Assembly: GCA_964058805.1 (NCBI GenBank) | Contig: CAXKVV010000794.1 | Coordinates: forward strand, 1 to 31,798 | DNA length: 31,798 bases | Direction of reading: 5' to 3' | DNA from: Schoenoplectus triqueter | Lineage: Eukaryota > Streptophyta > Magnoliopsida > Poales > Cyperaceae | Shown: in pieces, positions 19,080-28,872 of the stretch | How the letters are laid out: each line of letters begins with the position of its first letter | How positions within the stretch are numbered: the stretch's first letter is position 1 | Translations under genes and position numbers: made by a program | Notes under the pieces: generated by a model | Seen by the model: the letters and a program-made list of their open reading frames with translations, nothing else | What the model was told of the DNA's origin: nothing | The model's database searches: none

Positions 19080-19862
19080 AGTTATTATGAGAGAGATTGA
19101 ATTTATTGGGTTGAGTTAAATCCTTGTAAATTAGTATTCTAGCAACAGTCAAAAGTACAATCAGTGGCTCATCCGGACTTGGATTCAGCTTGTAAGCGAA
19201 TTGCTTAACAGTCAACTCAGATAACTAGCATTTAGCGAATTTGCGTGTGCCACGGAATTACTGATATACCAAATAAAGAGCGGGAAAGATGCTGAATTGG
19301 AAATTGGAATAGATTTTATCGTACAAAATACAAAATCATAAAGGAAAGTATATGCGGAAACAATAATGTTGCTCTTGCTGCCAGTGAGAGCGTTTGGGCT
19401 GCAACACTTCCTACATGAATGAATGCACCAAATATGCATCTCGCTGAAAATAAATTACAGCTAAATATTGAACACAGCAGCAGCAACAAAGTTTTTAATC
19501 CCCAATCCAAAATCATAGAGATCAAAAATCAGATATCAAAAATCAATAGATATCAGAACGCAAATACGTGGATTTAAATCTTGGAAAACAAACAAGTTGC
19601 CTCAATCCAAGCGGCCCAATTCAAGACTGCTCCAAAATAGCTATAATAATTTCGACAGGAAAACACACCAATTAAATGGCCACATAACACAAAATAGATA
19701 GATCTCCACAAACTTGACAAGAACAGCAAGCTGAAAGTCAATACCACAATATTCAAATAACACCTTCAAGAGTGGTAAATATCCTAAAACAACAAGTAAA
19801 CTGGACTAACATTTAAATTACAATGTTACACTATAAAAGAGCTACTCAGAGTAGGACCTAGA
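19080..19862 (-). other. probable 3' untranslated/downstream region of the SR gene
   Basis: Lies after the SR stop codon on the minus strand. An AATAAA on that strand at 19102-19107 could mark the end of a long 3' UTR, possibly with an intron. Frames of 60-75 codons here show no domain. The extent of the transcript cannot be fixed by eye. Confidence 0.4.
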
Positions 19863-22612
19863 TCAAGTGCCTCTAACAGGGGAAGGCGAGGGGGAAATCC
19901 GCTTACCCTGAGTTGGGTAATCATCAATGGGACTCCGGCTTCTGGACCGACTAGCAACCGGAGACCTGGACCTGGAGTATGAAAGTTCCCTTTCCTTGTA
20001 CTTCTTAACCTTTGGAGATGGTGATCTGCATTAAATAGTTAATTACTGCAAGAAGATGACAACAAATTCCTTAGATTGTTGCACATAAAAAGTAGCAGTA
20101 GAAAATAGAAAGGCTGTGCCCCCCAAGCATACAATTCATCTCGTGAAGATCAGACTTTAAAGGGAACAAATAATTTTAAGAAATTACAAGGCTGCAATGA
20201 GATATTAACATCATGGTCATATCTGCAGTTTCTGCAAATCTTATCCTTTTAAGATCATTCGTGTCAATATCAGACTTTGTGAATTTGATAGAACCTCTTA
20301 ACAACTTCACTTAACAGAATACTCTTTTTGACCTGCAAACGAACCCTTCTATGGCTTTTATATTTTCTGCTAACTTATATTATCTTAAAAAAAAATAAGC
20401 CACAGAACAGATGAGACAGAGAAGATCAACTCAAACACCAAGTGAAAGGTTGAAAATACTTGAGATCACTCCGAGCATTTTGTCCATAAAGAAAAGGTTA
20501 GGTGGTACCTGGAGTAACGATCAGTGCGCCTAGGAGAAGGAGAATAGTAGCTGCGAGACCTAGATCTTGATCTTCCTCTGGGAGGAGGAGACCGAGATAG
20601 GGACCGGGAGTACCGAGACCGAGACCTACTATATTCGTGCGACCTCCGGCTGCGACATTACCACCTTAAGTTAGTGCCTTATTATCTTACTTCAGGTCAC
20701 CTCCAATGTACATTTTGTGAATATCAAATTGTCAAATACTGGTCCCAGTTCACTTTTAGAACAGTATATCAGAACTAACAGCTTAGCGCAGCATTTAACA
20801 ATCCAATTTAATACAAAAAGATAACATTAAAATTATGATCAACAAAATGGGATCCAACTAAAATTATGAAAAGCTGGAAAAGAAAAGAAATTAGTACTTC
20901 AATAAAACTGGAATTCTAGGTATGAAGCCTGGAATCACTATCGATATTTTGGTAATTGAAACTTTCTGAGGGGATGATCAAAAGTACTCATTGTGGACCC
21001 ACCAGATCCAAACTGTTTCAGGAAGATGCCAGTAGGATCCATACAAAGAGGAAGTAACACATGAACACAATACTGAAGCAACTAAAACAAAGCTTTTTTT
21101 TTCCTCAATGCAAAGGATTGTGTGAGCTGATTTGAAAATATGAAGTAAAACTAGGTTCTACAACAAAAGTATTCCAGAAGAACAAAATGGAAGTGGGAAA
21201 TTAACTACCTTACTCTCTCCCTGGATCTCATCTCAGATGGCTTCTTCCTGTTCTCCTCTGCAAACACAACAGTAATTTCCCTCCCAAGAAGAATTTGACC
21301 ATCCAGTTGGTACTTGGCCTCCTCTGCATCACGAGGGTCATAGTACTGTATAAACCCAAATCCACGTGGCTCACTGAAAAAAATCAAATGGAATAGTGTC
21401 AACATATAGATATTAATTATTTTTAAACTAACATATTTACAACTCACAAACAAACACAGACATTTTATATGTTTTACATCCCTAATAAGCTTATAAGAAA
21501 TAAATCTGAGCATTGCCTACTGTAATTAGGGAAATTTACTCTTAGTCCTTACTCCAAACTACTTCGACACTTTACCCACAAAACATCCTGGTTGGCAGAA
21601 TAAGATACAGTTATCTGCTGTCCCACCCCAAAATTGTTGCCAGATATGTGAGAGGTATAATTGTGCAATCATTATATAAGTCTTGCTCATTGCACTAGAC
21701 ATAATATGCATAGTTAAATAACTACTGTACCTTATATCACTCTAGCAACAGACCATCTCAAGAATCATAAAGACAACAATAAAAGATAAAAAAATAAAAA
21801 ATAAAATGTTCAATAAATTAATTCACCCACAACGATTTCCAATTTTTGATCAAAAAGCCATGTTTCAATGCAGGTTTACACCTATAGAGCAATTGCTTGG
21901 TAGCTAACCTTGGATATATAAAACACAGACTTCAAGTTCTTCAAAGGACTTGAATGTCTTCAGACTTTGTTATCTTGAGAGTTGAGACTCTAATCTCTCT
22001 CTTAGTCTCTTATTTCTTGTCTCGTCTCTTCAAAAGAGAGAACTCTTACCACTTGAAAGTCTCTTCCATAATCTTTTACAACTGTTAAACTAAAGATCCT
22101 CCAGAAAATAAATTCACATGTATTTCATTACTAATTTGCAAGAAGCACGCAAGTATACTAACTTCATTTCATATTTTCCAGATATTTTGATGTCTCGTGT
22201 ATAGAAACTGTCAGATTTTCTTACCCAGTGTAATAATCCCGTGGCAAGTAAATGTCCTTCAGACGGCCGAACTGTCCAAAAGGCCTGCGAAGATCATCAG
22301 GCCTGAAAATCAATCAACACAACTGTAGGTAAATTCTGCAACAATTTCATTAAGATTGACCACCAAAAAACCATCACACAGGCCAGAAAATGTTGAAATT
22401 TAAAGAGAGACATATTTAGATATTTAATATATAAATAAAGAGAAAAGGGACAAAAATAAAGACCTGCAGTCGCGACGAAGATTACGAACAAGAAGACTGG
22501 TAGGGGGGTCTCGGCCACGGCCATGGTGGCCTCTCGGGCTGGGGCTCCTCCCTCTCCTGCCGTAACCCCTTGGTGGTGGTGATGGGCTGTAACTGTAGCT
22601 CCTTCCCCTCAT
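19863..22612 (-). CDS. SC35-like serine/arginine-rich splicing factor, SCL30A/SCL33 type (231 aa, 5 coding exons)
   Basis: Nuclear pre-mRNA splicing factor that binds exonic/intronic RNA through its RRM and recruits spliceosome parts through its RS domain. My join is 22464-22612, 22225-22302, 21209-21373, 20509-20649, 19863-20025 (696 nt). All introns are GT-AG and phases agree. Residues 1-35 are an Arg/Ser/Pro/Gly N-terminal extension (MRGRSYSYSPSPPPRGYGRR), which separates plant SCL proteins from animal SC35. The RRM spans about 38-116, with RNP2 LLVRNL (40-45) and RNP1 RGFGFIQY (79-86). FAEENRKKPSEMRSRER follows. Residues 131-231 are RS/SP-rich (RSRSRSYYSPSPRR) and end SPSPVRGT. The exon 3 donor was set at AAG|GTAGTT, because the nearby GTAAGG would put the next exon out of frame. 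The tail is the least certain part. Symbol withheld because the ortholog (SCL30A or SCL33) cannot be chosen by eye. Confidence 0.93.
21374..22224 (-). promoter_or_regulatory. long SR intron with GAAG repeats and a possible 32-nt cassette exon
   Basis: This 851-nt intron splits the RRM between T75-G76 and E77. On the minus strand it holds GAAG at 22063-22066, 22028-22031, 21958-21961, 21939-21942 and 21930-21933. Just upstream of most of these, TTTAACAG (acceptor) and GTGGTAAGAG (donor) bracket a 32-nt segment, 22050-22081. Including it would shift the frame. In Arabidopsis SCL33, an intron with GAAG repeats bound by SCL33 itself governs alternative splicing. Equivalence here is inference. Confidence 0.5.
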
Positions 22613-22623
22613 CCTTCCCCTTC

Positions 22624-22908
22624 CTGTGTCTTCAACCAGAATTTGACAAATAAAAGCGAAGTTTTAAATTTCAGCATAGATTAACATCTACTATCATCTT
22701 TTCCTTTTACTTTTCTCAAGCATGTAAAATCAGTAAACGTCAAAACCCATACATAGTTCATTTTTGAACCGTCACTTTGACAAATTACAGATCCGATTCC
22801 CAATAAAAACCCTAAGCCAACATTTCATCCAAAATCAGAGAAATGAAAACCTAAAAAAGAGATCAAAATCTCGAAAAACCAGAATCAGAAGAAAATTGCG
22901 CCGTTTAC
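22624..22908 (-). other. leader (5' UTR) intron of the SR gene
   Basis: The donor GTTAAG|GTAAAC (boundary at 22908/22909) and acceptor GACACAG|GAAGGG (boundary at 22623/22624) enclose 285 nt, just upstream of the ATG at 22612. The splice leaves a short leader. Leader introns are common in plant SR genes. Confidence 0.65.
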
Positions 22909-23150
22909 CTTAACGATTTAACAAGAAACCCTAGAAACGACAGCACTCCTTTTCGAGAAGGTTCGGTTCGCAGCCTCGTAAGCGACGTGGATACCGGATA
23001 AAAATGACTCGGCGCCCCTGCCCTGAGCATAAGTAGGGATCACGACTTAGTGCGACCGTATGATTAGGGGAACTTTCTCGAATTTCAGTTTCGACGGTTC
23101 AATGCGATAGGGCCCAACTAAATTGGGCTTAAAGTGTTTTGGGCTTGAGG
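22909..23150 (-). promoter_or_regulatory. SR gene promoter and 5' UTR: telo box and three site II motifs
   Basis: AAACCCTA (plus strand, about 22927-22934; TAGGGTTT on the gene strand) is a telo box in the leader. Upstream lie GGGCCCA (23110-23116) and two TGGGCTT (23124-23130, 23140-23146), site II elements bound by TCP factors. The pair telo box plus site II marks plant promoters of translation and RNA-processing genes active in dividing cells. No strong TATA box is seen. Confidence 0.7.
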
Positions 23151-23190
23151 ATTTAAGATCGAGATTATGTCAAATTAATATTAGATTTTT

Positions 23191-23553
23191 GGGTTAATTT
23201 TGTGGAGGTCATTCAACTTTAATGTTTATTCATATTTAATCATTGAATTTTTATTTATTTATTTTTAGTCATTGAACTTTGATGTCATCCATATTAGTCA
23301 CTCTTATTATTTTTTTCATTTAAAAATAATTAAAAAACTAATGAAAAAATAAATATAATTTCATTTTATTTATCCATTTTTCATTTCAATTATTTTTGGC
23401 AATAAATATAATTTCATTTCAATTATTTTTGAATGAAAAAACTAATGGGAGTGACTAAATATCAAAGTTCAGTAACTAAAAATGAATAAATGAAAGTTCA
23501 GTGACCAAATATGGATAAAATCAAAGTTCAGTGACTTGTCAGAAAATTAACCC
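23191..23553. mobile_element. foldback MITE in the SR upstream region (363 bp)
   Basis: The ends GGGTTAATTTTGTGGAGGTC and AAAATTAACCC are inverted. The arms, about 110 bases each, share TCATTGAACTTTGATGTCAT/TCACTGAACTTTGATTTTAT and contain three roughly 30-bp sub-units built on (T)CA(C/T)TGAACTTT. The flanks are runs of T, so a TSD (perhaps TTTTT) is ambiguous. RNA across it would fold into one long hairpin. Confidence 0.8.
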
Positions 23554-23559
23554 TTTTTT

Positions 23560-24015
23560 CGATCGAACTCATCGGTGTTTGAGTTTGATTTGAAATTATT
23601 TCGAACTAAATGGAATTCGAACTAAATCGAACTCGAGCTAAATTGAACTCAAATAGTCAATTTTTTATATTTATTTTTATATTATCATAAATAACTAGAG
23701 CTAAAATAATTAATATTTTATTAAATTTATATTAAATTAAAAAATAACTAATATTTATTAATTTAATAATAAATTAATAATATCTTTCTGATTTTATAAT
23801 AAAATAATTATATTATTGTATATATTATTGACTAAATAGTTAAAAATATATGCAAATAACTACATATCAAACTATTACGAATCGAACTCGAACTAGTTCA
23901 CTACAAAATTATAAAACCAAACTCGAATCGAACTAACAAAAAAATCTAATCGAACGAACCAAACTCGAACTAAAATTAAATCGAACATCAAATAAATTGT
24001 GAATTACGAACGTTT
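23560..24015. mobile_element. hAT-like relic with TCGAACT subterminal repeats
   Basis: Many TCGAACTCGAACTA-type motifs lie in two clusters (23560-23660 and 23875-23985) around an AT-rich core. The reverse complement of the right end reads TAGGGTCGCAAGAAACG, a hAT-like terminus ending near 24014. I found no matching left end or TSD. The left end may have been lost near the adjoining foldback. Confidence 0.5.
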
Positions 24016-24342
24016 CTTGCGACCCTAAATGGACGAAAAAAGTCGTTTAGATTCTTCTCCTATCCTACCTATAAAGGCAAAGCAACAAAAAGTTGGGCCT
24101 ATTATTTTGAACTAAAGCCTATATAAAGTCTAGGAATAAAATATAAATCATAAACTATTAAATTCACGGCTAATGTTGAAAGAGTTTTGAAGTCGGTCTT
24201 AAGGCGCTTAGCCCACCTAAAGGAAAGTTGATGCTTAAAAAAAACAAGCCCTTTTATTAAATAAAATTGTTCAAATGCATGATTGAAAGCCGTGCAATGC
24301 ATGTTCTGGTAAGCGTTTGGATAATTGTTGCTATTAGATAGA

Positions 24343-24356
24343 GGGGGGGGGGGGGG
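24343..24356. repeat. G14 homopolymer
   Basis: Fourteen consecutive G residues, unusual in this AT-rich context and prone to length error. Confidence 0.95.
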
Positions 24357-24562
24357 ACAGACAAGGGTCCAATCAGAGCTAATATTTTAAAGAGGGTTAA
24401 TCAAACTTGAATTGTTGGAGAAGGATCTTTTATTCCCAAGTAAGATTAGAAAATTAATGTCTGGTGAGAATTTTTTTTTCTCTTTCTTAAACATGTAACT
24501 TCTCCATCACAATTGTGACATCTTTATGGCGGTCGTGTGGTATCATCAACTAACCATTGATT

Positions 24563-24630
24563 TATACTTGGGTTTTGCCAGTTTGTAATGTGTGATATAT
24601 ACTTGGGTTTTGCCAGTTTGTAATGTGATA
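24563..24630. repeat. 35-bp tandem duplication
   Basis: Two copies of TATACTTGGGTTTTGCCAGT and onward, offset by 35 bases, nearly exact. Confidence 0.9.
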
Positions 24631-25814
24631 TATTCACAATACATTCAATGAATTTACAATTAGGATAGCATAGTTTTTGTTGCAAGAATATTTTTTTATC
24701 TTTGTTTAATTCGTGGTTGTTCTTAATAAGATGTACATTTCCTAAACTAGAAAAATATCGCTTGTGGAACTATTTTACTTTTAAAAATATTTATATTTTT
24801 TTATTATTATTTTATTTAGATATGATTTACAAAGACTCTTAAATTTATAAACAAAATTTTATTATTTAATAAATATTATTTATAAAATATAATATTTTTT
24901 TAATTGAAGCATGTATAAAAAATAGGCGGGATCACGATGTCGGCCTCCCCTGCCACCTTCATCTCCGTCTCTCCCTTCCCTTGCACTCATTTTTACTCTC
25001 TTTTTGCGCGACGTGACTGAGGAGCAAGGAGACAGTGAGAGCGACGACCCTAGCCGCCAATTCATTTTTGCCTCGGCCTCCTCCATCTGTCTTGCCTTCT
25101 CCTTCCGCGTCACCTTCTATCTCCCCCGGTCTTCCTCTCTCCGCTATGCTTTCTCCTCTCCACCGTGTCTTCTCCATCTCCCGTCATCTCTCTGTCTCAC
25201 TTTCACCCAATGAGATAGAAGAATATTTCTGCTGAGAAGGGAATGAGGGAAACAAGTTTGTTGTTTCTCCCAGCAGCCACCATACTCTTCAACGTATTTC
25301 TTCTTCTTTTACATCTATGCTCTCTGTTGTTGCTCCATCATTATCAAAGAAGGGAAGAAGGATTATCGTCAACTCACCCGACCTACTCTTCGAAGAGATG
25401 TACAAGTGTTTGGCAGCCACAATCAAGGCTCATAATGAGATAAAATGTCTTATTCTTACTCGGCACTTTGAAACAGGGAGAGATGATATAAAGAAATGTG
25501 TAGGTATCTAGACATGAGACGTTGTGAGTTATTGTGTTTAATATTGTTGTGCTTAAATGCTTGTTGTGCATCTAAACAATGTTGTGTTGATATTGTTATT
25601 CATTTAGATATTTTATTGTGCATCTAAACAATATTTTTGTGAGATAATAGATGTAATTTATATTTTTTGTAATGAAAATTAGACTTGGCAGCAACTTCCA
25701 AGGCTTCAAAAAAATAGTGAGAGAGTGAAAAGTGGAGATGAAGGAAGATGAGGTGAATAGAAAAAACTAGAAGGTCGTAAATCATAACCAATCTAACGAT
25801 ATGAATATTAGTAT

Positions 25815-26119
25815 TATAGGTGACAATCGAGTCAGTCGGGTTCGGGTTAGGACGAATTGGGTCGGATTAGTTTGATTTTTTGGAAAAAAATTAAGTCAGG
25901 TTGGGTCGGATCGGATGAGGTCGGATTAATTTGGATATTAATTTTATTCACATCTTAAGTTGATTTCAGTTAAATTATAAGCTATTTGATCTCATATCGA
26001 ATCAGATTGAATCGAATCTAATCAGATTAAATTAAATTAGTTTGATTTTTTTTAAATCAGATCAAATTTGATTTGATCGGATCTGAATCAGATCGAATTT
26101 TATCATTTTACCATCTCTA
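25815..26119. mobile_element. non-autonomous hAT element, perfect TSD (305 bp)
   Basis: The left end TATAGGTGACAATCG and the reverse complement of the right end TAGAGATGGTAAAAT are imperfect terminal repeats. The 8-bp duplication ATTAGTAT is perfect (25807-25814 and 26120-26127). GGGTCGGAT and GATCGGATC motifs fill the subterminal zones. No coding capacity. Confidence 0.82.
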
Positions 26120-26179
26120 ATTAGTATTCTATGGAGTATCCTTGTAGGATTTCTCCTTTTGAAATGTATAAAGTTTTTT

Positions 26180-26609
26180 CAGATTTTTTTATTATAATTA
26201 TTCAAATAATCCTAATTTTAATAAGAAGATTGATAAAATCAAAATTTTAAGAATACGAATGGCGATGCGCCGCCACAACTGGCGCATTGCAAAAACGCAA
26301 CTGGCAGTGACGTCTTTCCTTCTTCTTCTTTTTTTACTTTTTAGTTTTTTTCTTCAAAAAAAAACTAAAAGACATCAGTGGGAATGACGTTTTTCCCACT
26401 AGCGTCAGGACCAACACAAACTCTAAGTTTTTAAAAAAAATGAAAGACGGCACTCTCAGTAGCGGCTTTGCATAAACACGTCAGTGAGACTGATGCGTTT
26501 ATATTGCGCCACTGGCAATGACGTGTCACCATTCATATTCTTAAAATTTTAATTTTATCATTATTATTATTAAAATTAAGATTATTTAAAAAAAATTATA
26601 AAAAAATTG
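26180..26609. mobile_element. Mutator-like MITE, second family member (430 bp)
   Basis: The ends CAGATTTTTTTATTATAAT and (reverse complement) CAATTTTTTTATAATTTT start arms of about 100 bases that share AATAATC(C/T)TAATTTTAATAA and AAAATTTTAAGAATA. The flanks AAGTTTTTT (26171-26179) and AAGCTTTTT (26610-26618) match at 8 of 9 bases. Arms are related to the element at 18034-18471. The core is richer in GC, with repeated CTGGC(A/G)(C/A)-TGACGT and CACTGGC motifs. Confidence 0.78.
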
Positions 26610-26618
26610 AAGCTTTTT

Positions 26619-28382
26619 CTAAGTTTTTCCTTGCTGTTAGGCAGAAGGATGACGCACAAGCCGAAAGCAATTTTTTTATTTAGGAGCCCTAAATTTCTAT
26701 TCGTGGATACCATATTATATTGATATTAGTTACAAGAAACCGAGAGACGAAGCACACTCCATTATTCGGATTGTGACAAGCCAACTAATTTCGTAGACTG
26801 CATTTCGACACATACAAACTGCCAACAATTGTTTGGTTGGGACTTACGATTTTGTTACATTTTGATTTTCAGCTATTTAAATACGCGTATAATATTTCCA
26901 AAATCACGATAAACCATATTGTGAAATATGTAAACATCGCAACTTTATATTCAAGTCCAGAGAAATATATATACAAAGTTACATATGTCAGAATTTATGA
27001 AATTTTTATTTAAAAAAATAAAAGAATATCATAATTATTCATAAATCTTCTTGTCAATTTATTGGGCGCCTTAGAAATTTTTTTTAGCACTATAAATGAA
27101 AATATATTCTTAATTATATGCGGCCAGCATTAGTTGAATGGAGATATATTACGGTAATCGGAAAGAGAAAATTTCCTGTTATAATTTCTGGATCGTCATT
27201 GTTAGGGTTGTGATCGGATTCGGATTGAATATAGCATGATTCAAATATAGTGCTCCATAAAAAATATATATGATTCTATGCATATTCATGTTCAAGTAAA
27301 ATTTGATAACCTAAAATCGGATCAGATTCAAGATCCAAAAAGTAAAATGTTTTTTTTTTTTCAATATCTATAGCAGACTATGAAATAACTTTTTAGATTC
27401 ATGTACAGAGCTATCCATACGGATTCAGATTGAATTTTTGGATTTCATTGTTCAACTATGCATTGATGGGTATGTCATTGCTGACATTAGGGTGTGCCAA
27501 TGGATCAATTTAATTTGTTTTTGAATTAAACAGTTAAATTAAAACTATTTGATTCAATTTTTCTTTTCTTTTTTTAATTTTTTATTCGGTTAAATTTTAG
27601 CTAATTCAATTTTTATTCTTTAATTTAATTTATATTTTTCTAAATCGGATAAGTCAAATAAACTGAATAGTCCAAAATTTATCAAGAAAATTTATTTAAT
27701 AAGTATAAATAAGTATCTGTCAATTTTTTGTCTAAGTAGTATGCTGATTATAAATTTTTCTCTAAATCTAGTAATTTCAACTCACAAGAATAATTTTTTG
27801 GACATAAATAAATGGCCGGAATTCACCGGTAGCGGTAAAAATAAGTACGCTTAATATTCCTCAAAATTTCATTTAAAATGAGATAAAATTTACAAATTAT
27901 AATATATATACAAAATTTTAAATATAATATTTTTTATACAATATCAAAAATACTTAAATTATAAAAATTCAAAACTAAGCTATAAATTTAAAAATACGTC
28001 TCATACATATATGTTTCTATTTTGAAATTTCATTTAAATATTAAAAAAAACTATCAAACTACTTAATTTTCGATTATGGATCCCGTCAAAATAAAAGGGT
28101 CGCCATCTGACCAACCAACCCATGTCGCCATCAGGCACAATACTCGGTGGGCGGTGCGTTTTTATTCGAAACATTCATAAGGAGAAAAACAAAAAGTTAC
28201 GGAAAGATGAAAGATAGGGGAACAAAAGAGATTGCACGGGGACTTTACTCACAAATCACAACACACAAAAGCACCTTTTTTTTTTAGGAATACACCACCC
28301 TAGTCAGCACTCAGCAGCTACTAGAGCAGCCGTTGGGCGGCCGTGCGTGCACTTGGATCGCCACTGTAGTACTGTACCCTTA
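26619..28382. other. intergenic, no gene
   Basis: AT-rich. Two isolated hAT-like starts, TAGGGTTGTGATCGG (about 27202) and TAGGGTGTGCCAATGG (about 27489), are present without partners or TSDs. No coding region recognised. Confidence 0.5.
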
Positions 28383-28390
28383 TTCCCATA

Positions 28391-28864
28391 CAGTGTTGTA
28401 AAAAAAAACGGACGGGTCAGATCCGACCCGTCGAATCCGTGACCGTGACCCGACCCGCTCTAACCCGTCAAACCCGTGATCCGTTAGAACCGACGGATTT
28501 AGCACGGACGAGGACAATTTTTTTTAAAAAAAACTCATGCTAGATCCGACCCGTCCAACCCATACAAACCCGACCCATACCCGGTAAAACTGGGAAAATA
28601 CAAAAAAAATAAAAAAAACTGTGGGAATATTAAATTTTTTGGTAAAAAAATATAAATAGTTATATATTTTTAATATTCTTAATAATTATTTTGGAATTTT
28701 TTTGGACTTTTTGAGAATTCATTTGAATTTTATTAGGTTATTTTTGAATTTTGGACCCGTCCTAACTCGTTCCGTGAAAATCTGTTGACCCGTCCTGTCA
28801 AAACTCGCCGACCCGTGCAAACACGTCCCATCCCGACCCGATCCATCCCATTTTTAATACACTA
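28391..28864. mobile_element. non-autonomous hAT element, CCCGACCC family, perfect TSD (474 bp)
   Basis: The left end CAGTGTTGTAAAAA and the reverse complement of the right end TAGTGTATTAAAAA are terminal repeats. The 8-bp duplication TTCCCATA is perfect (28383-28390 and 28865-28872). The core (TTGAATTTTATTAGGTTATT and around) matches the core of 16136-16752, so they are siblings. The C-rich arrays are shorter and more mutated here (CCGATCCAT, ACTCGCC), suggesting an older copy with CpG decay. It lies about 300 bases upstream of the proposed promoter of the X8 gene. Confidence 0.9.
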
Positions 28865-28872
28865 TTCCCATA

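Larger units (their letters stand above)
24016..25806. other. intergenic, no gene; CT-rich block at 25000-25210
   Basis: Overlapping frames on both strands at 24880-25510 reflect a pyrimidine-rich stretch (CTCC, TCTC repeats) and have no recognised domain or splice partners. A 14-G run (24343-24356) and a 35-bp tandem duplication (24563-24630) also lie here. Confidence 0.5.

Noticed and set aside
19212..19756. Minus-strand frames downstream of the SR stop
   Set aside because: Cys/Ser/Phe-rich without domain; position fits the 3' UTR better than a gene.
21195..21203. Stop after ...RERVR as the end of the SR protein
   Set aside because: The frame continues into intron sequence; splicing at AAG|GTAGTT joins it in phase to an RS-rich exon.
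24880..25513. Cluster of frames on both strands, some with hydrophobic N-termini
   Set aside because: Pyrimidine-rich DNA gives long frames on both strands; no recognised domain, no conserved start context, mutually overlapping.
27202..27500. Two further hAT-like left ends (TAGGGTTGTGATC, TAGGGTGTGCCAATG)
   Set aside because: No matching right end or 8-bp TSD found for either.
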